Below, one piece after another: positions 1 through 4,777 of a DNA stretch of 6,296 nucleotides. The notes beneath the pieces are model-generated. The model was not told where the DNA came from. It did not search any database and saw nothing but the letters and a program-made list of their open reading frames with translations. Source of the DNA: Candidatus Rokuibacteriota bacterium (GTDB taxonomy: Bacteria; Methylomirabilota; Methylomirabilia; Rokubacteriales; CSP1-6); NCBI GenBank assembly GCA_003220195.1, contig QHRT01000330.1, positions 1 to 6,296 on the forward strand, read 5' to 3'. Positions within the stretch are counted from its first letter, which is position 1. Each line of letters begins with the position of its first letter. A program made the position numbers and the translations under genes.

Positions 1-1
1 C

Positions 2-235
2 ACGTTCGTCGACTCGATCCCGCCGGAGCTCTATCCCGGCATCGACTACTCGGCGTTCGTGCTCGACCCCGACGGCCACTGCATCCAGCTCTACTACTAC
101 ATGGAGCAGGTGGGCTGGGACGGGAAGGTGAGGACGCCGACCGAGCGGCGCGCCGTCGGGCCGGTGTGGCCGGAAAAGCTGGAGCCGCTCGCGGACACGT
201 ACGTGGATCAGGTGTTCCAAGGGCCTCTCGGGTAA
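2..235 (+). CDS. VOC (glyoxalase/dioxygenase fold) family protein, C-terminal fragment
   Basis: This is the last 77 codons of a gene that begins left of the window and ends with TAA at 233-235. The visible protein contains AFVLDPDGHCIQLYYYMEQ followed by GWDG and a hydrophilic tail. A DPDGH/N turn leading into a strand ending in a metal-ligand position is the hallmark of the last beta-alpha-beta unit of vicinal-oxygen-chelate proteins (glyoxalase I, extradiol dioxygenases, bleomycin-resistance-like proteins). The usual Glu ligand position in that last strand appears to be Gln here (codon 86-88). That could mean altered or absent metal binding, or that the neighbouring Glu (in YMEQ) serves. 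Most VOC proteins with this kind of tail are unassigned soluble enzymes, so no substrate can be named. The downstream membrane glycosyltransferase starts 23 bases later on the same strand and may be translationally coupled. Family assignment is fairly secure; function is unknown. Confidence 0.75.
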   Translation, partial: TFVDSIPPELYPGIDYSAFVLDPDGHCIQLYYYMEQVGWDGKVRTPTERRAVGPVWPEKLEPLADTYVDQVFQGPLG

Positions 236-239
236 ACCC

Positions 240-260
240 GGAGGGGACTTCGCCCCCCTT
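240..260 (+). promoter_or_regulatory. Shine-Dalgarno and possible SD-sequestering hairpin before the TTG start at 259
   Basis: GGAGGGG at 240-246 is a strong ribosome-binding sequence placed just after the VOC stop codon and 12 bases before TTG at 259. It supports 259 over GTG 166 as the start of the next gene. The G run can pair with the C run immediately before the start codon (243-246 with 255-258, extended by A242-T259 and a G241-T260 wobble). The SD and the TTG could therefore be closed in one short stem. A ribosome terminating at 233-235 would help melt it. The SD is seen directly; its regulation by folding is inference. Confidence 0.5.
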
Positions 261-2355
261 GCGAGGCTGGCGCGAGAGGATCCTGCTCGGCGGGATCCTC
301 TCCGTCGCGGCGTTCTTGCGTCTCTACCGGCTCGATCTGAGCTGGTTCTATCTGGATCAGGCTCGAGATGTCGTCATCGCGTCCGACATTGCCAGTAGCC
401 GGCATTTCCCCCTGCTGGGACCACTCATGTTTCAGACGGAAGCGTCGTTGGGGCCCGCGTATTACTACTTTCTCGCCATCCCGTATTTCTTCGTGGGCCA
501 GCCTCTGGCCGGCGCCGGCTTCATTGCGCTGACCAACGTCGCCGCGGTCTATCTGCTCTTTCGATTCTGTCGGGCATTCTTCGATCTGACCGTGGCGGTG
601 GTCGCGACGACGCTGTTTGCCGTGTTCCCGCTGGCCGTGCTGAGCGCGCGGACGATCTGGAACCCGGGGTTCGTCCCCCTGTTCACCCTGTTGTTCATGT
701 ATGCGCTCTTCGCCCTGGTCGTGCGAGAAGACTCTCGAGCGGTCATGGCGCTCGCGCCGTTGCTCGCGATCCTGGTGCAACTTCACTTCACCGCCGTCTC
801 GTTATCGGTCCTGGTCCTGGTCGCCGTCGTGCTGTTCAGGCCACGGGTGCGCGGCTGGCATGCGGTCGTGGGTCTCGCCGGCATTCTCGCCCTGTTCGTG
901 CCATACGTACTCCACGAACTGGGTCATGGCTTTGCCAATACCAGGGCGATGTTCCGATTCATTCACGTGGACCAGCAGACGAGTGCCCGGCGGATCCTTC
1001 CGATGATCCTTGCGGAGACGTTGCAGCTCTTGCCGTCCGCGCTCAGGGGCGCCGCAACGGAGTATTCGTGGTCGCGGCCATCGCTCGAGGTGTTTTCGAT
1101 GCTCTATCGCCTGGAAGCCGTGCTCTTCTGCGGCGGCATCGCCGTCGCGTGCTTCCTGCTGATCGCCGGAAGACGCACGGTGGAACATCCGGAATCGAGC
1201 CGCTCTCGTCCATACGCGTTGCTCTTACTATGGCTCTGGGTTCCCTTGCTGATTCTCGGCAACAAGAGAACAGGGAGCTGGTGGTACTACGTGGACCTGC
1301 TGTACCCGAGCCAGTTCATCTTCATCGGCCTCCTGCTGTCGTCCCTTCATCGCGCCGCTGTCGTCCCTGACCGGGCCCGGAAACCTCTCGACGCTCTCGG
1401 CGCCGGTGTGATCCTGAGCCTGGTCCTCGCACAATCGTTCTTTCACGTCGTGTTACAGCAGAAGGTCGATCGACGAGGGGAAATCGTGTTCGACATTCCC
1501 AGGCTCTGGATCGGCTCGATGCCACCTCCGGTCACCACCGTCTTTTGCCTGCCCCTCGGGTACCGCGGCGAGCTCATGCGGGCCTTCGTGCGGGGATACG
1601 GCGTCGATACCCCGTCACTCCTCGCCAGTCACGTGCACGGCGCAGCACTCGGGCATCCCGGGGAAGGCGAGCATTTGAATCGACCTTTCGTTCGGTATCT
1701 CGCCTCGAAGACGACCGACGACGCGCCCGGGCATCGTGACGCGGATTCAGCCTCGAAGACGCATTACCTGGTGACGAAAGGAAGGGTCGGCTCTGACCAT
1801 CTCGGCCTTTATGCGATCCAGGCGTACCGACCGGTCATCGATTATGCCGACTGGAGCTTCACCACCGACGGCAGATGGGAGAAGCTCCGGCTCCCGGCGA
1901 CCAGCTTCGGCCGCTCACTCGCGTCCGGGGAGACACTGCGGCTGAAGGGCACCCTTCGACTCCCGTCGTCCAGAGAAGGAATCGAGCTCGCCGTCAGTGT
2001 CATCGGTGAGGCCCTTGTGCCGGCGGAAGATCCCGCGCGCCCGTGGAAATCAGTCTTCGGCGCCGTCAGCCTCGTCAACGAGCCTCCCTTCCAGGTCACC
2101 GGGGCTCGAGTCGACGCGGAGCTGATACCGGCGGCGGCGCGGGTCGCCCGAGAAAATTCGCGGCACTGGATCGTGGAGACCGTGTTCGCCAGCACGGGTC
2201 TGCTCCGCGAGGGGATCCACTCCGTCGACGTCGAGGTCCTTGGCCAGGGACGTCTCGTGAGCCTCGATGTTTACGAGGGCCGGTCTTTGCCGCGAGCCGC
2301 GGCCTTTCCGAAGGCCTCCAGTACGAACGCGGTCGTCAGCGCGCGCGAGCCGTAG
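259..2355 (+). CDS. GT-C fold glycosyltransferase (PMT_2/ArnT-like, GT39/GT83-type) with soluble C-terminal region
   Basis: This is an integral membrane protein of 698 residues if it starts at TTG 259. GTG 166 would add 31 polar residues but overlap the VOC gene by 70 bases, and 259 has the GGAGGGG site upstream. Numbering is from 259. A first membrane segment lies at about 9-25, followed by an outer loop with DQARD (33-37), the place where PMT/ArnT enzymes carry their catalytic acidic residue. About ten more hydrophobic segments follow up to about residue 400, including GPAYYYFLAIPYFFVG (65-80) and the typical SARTIWNP (129-136). The family transfers a sugar from a polyprenyl-phosphate donor to a lipid, protein or glycan on the outer face of the membrane; donor and acceptor here cannot be read. 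Residues about 404-698 are soluble and strand-rich (WEKLRLP, GETLRLKGTLRLP, RLVSLDVYEG), plausibly an extracytoplasmic beta-sandwich-like domain. The last 28 codons overlap the convergent gene. Family is secure; acceptor is unknown. Confidence 0.82.
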   Translation: MRGWRERILLGGILSVAAFLRLYRLDLSWFYLDQARDVVIASDIASSRHFPLLGPLMFQTEASLGPAYYYFLAIPYFFVGQPLAGAGFIALTNVAAVYLLFRFCRAFFDLTVAVVATTLFAVFPLAVLSARTIWNPGFVPLFTLLFMYALFALVVREDSRAVMALAPLLAILVQLHFTAVSLSVLVLVAVVLFRPRVRGWHAVVGLAGILALFVPYVLHELGHGFANTRAMFRFIHVDQQTSARRILPMILAETLQLLPSALRGAATEYSWSRPSLEVFSMLYRLEAVLFCGGIAVACFLLIAGRRTVEHPESSRSRPYALLLLWLWVPLLILGNKRTGSWWYYVDLLYPSQFIFIGLLLSSLHRAAVVPDRARKPLDALGAGVILSLVLAQSFFHVVLQQKVDRRGEIVFDIPRLWIGSMPPPVTTVFCLPLGYRGELMRAFVRGYGVDTPSLLASHVHGAALGHPGEGEHLNRPFVRYLASKTTDDAPGHRDADSASKTHYLVTKGRVGSDHLGLYAIQAYRPVIDYADWSFTTDGRWEKLRLPATSFGRSLASGETLRLKGTLRLPSSREGIELAVSVIGEALVPAEDPARPWKSVFGAVSLVNEPPFQVTGARVDAELIPAAARVARENSRHWIVETVFASTGLLREGIHSVDVEVLGQGRLVSLDVYEGRSLPRAAAFPKASSTNAVVSAREP
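2271..2355. other. 85-base convergent overlap of two coding regions
   Basis: The plus-strand glycosyltransferase stops with TAG at 2353-2355. The minus-strand cyclase-like gene stops with TAA at 2273-2271. The two 3' ends therefore share 85 coding bases. The minus-strand side ends in a convincing final helix (LTTAFVLEAFGKAAA). The plus-strand side, after the last strand VSLDVYEG, is a low-complexity Ala/Ser tail. The likely history is that the plus-strand gene lost an earlier stop and read on into its neighbour. A 6-bp GC hairpin (2289-2303) lies inside, but it has no T-tract in either direction. Confidence 0.85.
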
Positions 2356-3359
2356 TGCAGCACGGCGCCCTTGTACAGGACGCCGATCGCCCATCCTCCG
2401 TCAGCCGCCTGCCGCCTGATCAGCGTGTGGATCGCTCGCTCGACCTCGGGGCCCGACACGCCCGCATTCAGGAGCGCGACGAGGGCCAGCGCGGTTTCAA
2501 GATCCCCTCCCCAGGAGCCATCGCCCTGTTGTTGATTGACGAGAAAGGGCACCACGCCCGAGACCGCATCCGCGAGACACGGAGCCGGGCCATCCTTGTA
2601 GGCTCGCGACACGACGTACGCATACACGAGCGGGTTCGGGTACCACACGCTGCCTTTCGCGAACGTTTGCGTCCGGGTGGCCGTGGTGAGCCACGTGCAG
2701 ACTTCCGGCAGCGCCTGACCGGCTCTGGCGAAGGCGAAGAGCACGTTCGCGTTCGCGACGAGATCTTCCTTGCGCTCGTAACTGCCCATCCAGCTGATCT
2801 CGGCGGACGGAGCCATCCACGTCGAAAAGAGCCCGGACGAAGTTCGATAGTGACGTAACGCTTCGAGGGCCGCGCCCGGAATGGCGTGGCCGTGCTCCGA
2901 GAGCGCTGCCCAGGCCTGCGACGTGTCGTCGACGTCCGGCGGCAGTTTCGGATGGTCGAAGCGAGCCTTCACCTCGGCGTAATAGCGTTCGTCGCTGCCG
3001 TAGTAGCGCCAGACGCCCGGAGCTTCGCGATGGGCGATCAGATACCGGATCGTTCGCTGCGCGATCGTGGGCGTCAGCCGGTGCGCGCCGACGAACGTCA
3101 GGGAGTGGAGGATCTGAGACGCCGTGAACGGCGTGCGCACGTACTGGGCGCGCGCCTCTTCACCGGCGCGCCAGGCGTAGGTCGGGCTCTCGCCGTCGGG
3201 TCGCTGGCTCCGGGCCAGAAACTGGAGCCCGCGATCGACGGCGCGCGCGACCTTCACGTCGAGCGCTGATGAATCGGCAACCGTGTCGGTACGCGGGCCC
3301 GCGAACGTCACGGTGGTGACGAGGATTGCCGTGAGGAGGCCCGCGATCAATCGGCCCAC
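2271..3359 (-). CDS. Exported prenyltransferase/squalene-cyclase repeat protein with a class II DXDDT motif
   Basis: GTG at 3359-3357 begins 2 bases after the MBOAT stop and gives 362 residues; the open frame further upstream is a shadow of the MBOAT gene. Residues 1-20 look like a signal peptide (R3, hydrophobic core 4-17, TFA before G21). The remainder is helical with QW-type repeats: QFLARSQRPDG (46-55), YLIAHREAPGVWRYY (106-120), NQQQGDGSWGG (275-285) and RRQAADGGW (315-323). PDVDDTSQAW (141-150, DVDDT at bases 2922-2936) matches the DXDDT acid motif of class II terpene cyclases such as squalene-hopene cyclase, where the middle Asp protonates the substrate. Squalene-hopene cyclases are about 630 residues with two barrels and cytoplasmic-side membrane attachment. 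This protein is about half that size and seems to be secreted. Two cysteines (221, 261) could form a disulfide. It may be a single-barrel cyclase-like enzyme, or an alpha/alpha-toroid reused for glycan or lipid binding. The fold call is good; the activity is unknown. Confidence 0.78.
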   Translation of the reverse strand: MGRLIAGLLTAILVTTVTFAGPRTDTVADSSALDVKVARAVDRGLQFLARSQRPDGESPTYAWRAGEEARAQYVRTPFTASQILHSLTFVGAHRLTPTIAQRTIRYLIAHREAPGVWRYYGSDERYYAEVKARFDHPKLPPDVDDTSQAWAALSEHGHAIPGAALEALRHYRTSSGLFSTWMAPSAEISWMGSYERKEDLVANANVLFAFARAGQALPEVCTWLTTATRTQTFAKGSVWYPNPLVYAYVVSRAYKDGPAPCLADAVSGVVPFLVNQQQGDGSWGGDLETALALVALLNAGVSGPEVERAIHTLIRRQAADGGWAIGVLYKGAVLHYGSRALTTAFVLEAFGKAAARGKDRPS

Positions 3360-3361
3360 GG

Positions 3362-4777
3362 TCAGAACTGGAAGTAGATGAACTTCGCGCCCGTGTTCGG
3401 GGCCATGACCACGGTCAACACGAGCGCGAGCGCCACCGCGACGCCCAGGACAACCGGTTGAATCGGGTTCGGCAGCCGGTGCCACCACGTGTGCCGACAG
3501 TCTCTCAACCCCAGCAGCAGCGAGATGGCCACTGCGGCCGCGATGGCGGCGACCGCGCCCCCGACGAGCGACGACGCGGTGATCGCACCCGGTCGCGGGA
3601 ACAGCATGGCGGCGAACATTGCCCGAGCCTCGGCCATGTTCCCAGCTCTGAAGAGGACCCATCCGAACAGGACGATGAGCTGGGTCGTGAGCCAGCCGAA
3701 GACGAGCGTCACGGCTCCGCCGGGGAAACGAACGAAAGCCTGGCGAAGCCGATCCACGGCGAGAACGACGCCCCAGAACGCGCCCCACACGACGAAGTGC
3801 CAGGCCGCGCCGTGCCAGAGCCCACCGAGGATCATCGTGATGAGGAGGTTCCGCAGCGTGAGCGGGAGCGTCCTTCGTGATCCGCCGAGGGGAATGAAGA
3901 CGTAATCGCGGAGCCACGACGACAGCGAGATGTGCCACCGGCGCCAGAAGTCGCCGACCGACGTCGCCAGGTATGGCCCGGCGAAGTTCGGCGGGATCCA
4001 CAATCCGAAGAGTGCGGCCGAGCCGCGCGCGATGTCGGTGTAGCCCGAGAAATCGAAATAGATCTGGAACGAGAAGGCGAGCATCGTCGTCCACGCCTCG
4101 AGGGTGCCGAGCGGTCTCGAGGCGAGCGCCGTGAACCCCGCATCCGCGATCGGACCCAGCGTGTCGGCCAGCAGGACCTTCTTCACGAGGCCGACGACGA
4201 TGAGGCGGAGACCGTCGCGCGCGAGCGCCGGATCAGGCGATGCCAGCGCGCTCAACGATGGCACGAAGTCCTGAAACCGCTTGATGGGGCCCGCGATATG
4301 CGTCGGAAAGAACGCGGCGAAGACGTGGAACTTCGAGAAGGTCTCGACGGGTGCGCTGCCCCGGGAGATGTCGACCAGGTAGTGGATGAACTCGAAGGTG
4401 AAGAACGAGATGCCGAGAGGCAGCACGAGGTCCACGAGGGGCGGCCGCCACGCCGCGCCCATCACTTCGACGCTCGAGGTCACGCTCCCGACGAAGAAGT
4501 TCCAGTACTTGAAGACGCCGAGGACCGCGAGATCCACGGACACGCACAGCCACGTCACCAGCAGGCGATGGGTCGTCGCACGGAAGACGAGCCAGCCGAA
4601 CGCGTAGTTCATGACCGCGAGGGCAAACATCATCGCCGCGTATTTCGCGCTCCAGGTCGCGTAGAACCAGTAGCTCGCCAGGACGAGCAGGTGCACCCGC
4701 CAGCCCGGCGGAGCGCGCCGCACGACCGCCCACGTGACGGCGAGGAAGAGCGCGTACGAAAGGCTATTGAAGAGCAT
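3362..4777 (-). CDS. MBOAT family O-acyltransferase, AlgI-like
   Basis: This 471-residue polytopic membrane protein starts at ATG 4777-4775, giving MLFNSLSYALFL, the usual N-terminus of AlgI homologues. TTG 4792 would add only five residues. Hallmarks, numbered from that ATG, are LPLGISFFTFEFIHYLVD (119-136), IYFDFSGYTDIARG (239-252), DFWRRWHISLSSWLRDYVF (276-294) and GGLWHGAAWHFVVWGAFWG (318-336). The second-to-last contains the conserved His 282. The last contains His 322, the residue position known as essential in MBOAT enzymes including AlgI. The C-terminus FIYFQF is common in this family. These proteins pass an acyl group, normally acetyl, from a cytoplasmic donor across the membrane to an SGNH partner that esterifies a polysaccharide. 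Such a partner domain is encoded immediately upstream, with a 14-base overlap. Length and motifs are complete, so it is probably functional. The acceptor polysaccharide is unknown, so no alg name is warranted. Confidence 0.93.
   Translation of the reverse strand: MLFNSLSYALFLAVTWAVVRRAPPGWRVHLLVLASYWFYATWSAKYAAMMFALAVMNYAFGWLVFRATTHRLLVTWLCVSVDLAVLGVFKYWNFFVGSVTSSVEVMGAAWRPPLVDLVLPLGISFFTFEFIHYLVDISRGSAPVETFSKFHVFAAFFPTHIAGPIKRFQDFVPSLSALASPDPALARDGLRLIVVGLVKKVLLADTLGPIADAGFTALASRPLGTLEAWTTMLAFSFQIYFDFSGYTDIARGSAALFGLWIPPNFAGPYLATSVGDFWRRWHISLSSWLRDYVFIPLGGSRRTLPLTLRNLLITMILGGLWHGAAWHFVVWGAFWGVVLAVDRLRQAFVRFPGGAVTLVFGWLTTQLIVLFGWVLFRAGNMAEARAMFAAMLFPRPGAITASSLVGGAVAAIAAAVAISLLLGLRDCRHTWWHRLPNPIQPVVLGVAVALALVLTVVMAPNTGAKFIYFQF
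4764..4777 (-). other. 14-base gene overlap (translational coupling) between flippase-SGNH and MBOAT genes
   Basis: The upstream gene ends with TAG at 4766-4764, while the MBOAT ATG lies at 4777-4775, so the two share 14 bases in different frames. No purine-rich Shine-Dalgarno is visible before this ATG; the preceding bases are CCGCCGCCG. Re-initiation by ribosomes finishing the upstream gene is the simplest explanation, which would tie MBOAT output to that of the SGNH protein. Confidence 0.7.

Noticed and set aside
166..258. GTG 166 as the start of the glycosyltransferase.
   Set aside because: It would overlap the VOC gene by 70 bases and add a polar, Gly/Arg/Ala-rich leader unlike the family. 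TTG 259 follows a good SD and sits just before the first membrane segment.
1702..1761. 12-base direct repeat GCCTCGAAGACG at 1702-1713 and 1750-1761, both in frame as Ala-Ser-Lys-Thr.
   Set aside because: It is only two short copies, inside a hydrophilic loop of the glycosyltransferase. There is no sign of a mobile element or array.
2289..2303. Perfect 6-bp stem, 3-base loop hairpin (GCCGCG/CGCGGC) in the convergent overlap, considered as a bidirectional terminator.
   Set aside because: There is no T-tract on either side, and short GC palindromes are common by chance at this base composition.
2043..2858. 271-codon plus-strand open frame spanning the convergent junction.
   Set aside because: It is Arg/Gly-rich with no domain, and both genes it crosses have better-supported frames.
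3360..4094. Open upstream extension of the cyclase-like gene to position 4094 (245 extra codons, minus strand).
   Set aside because: It lies wholly inside the MBOAT gene in another frame and reads as Arg/His-rich shadow protein. The family-like sequence begins with the signal peptide at 3359.
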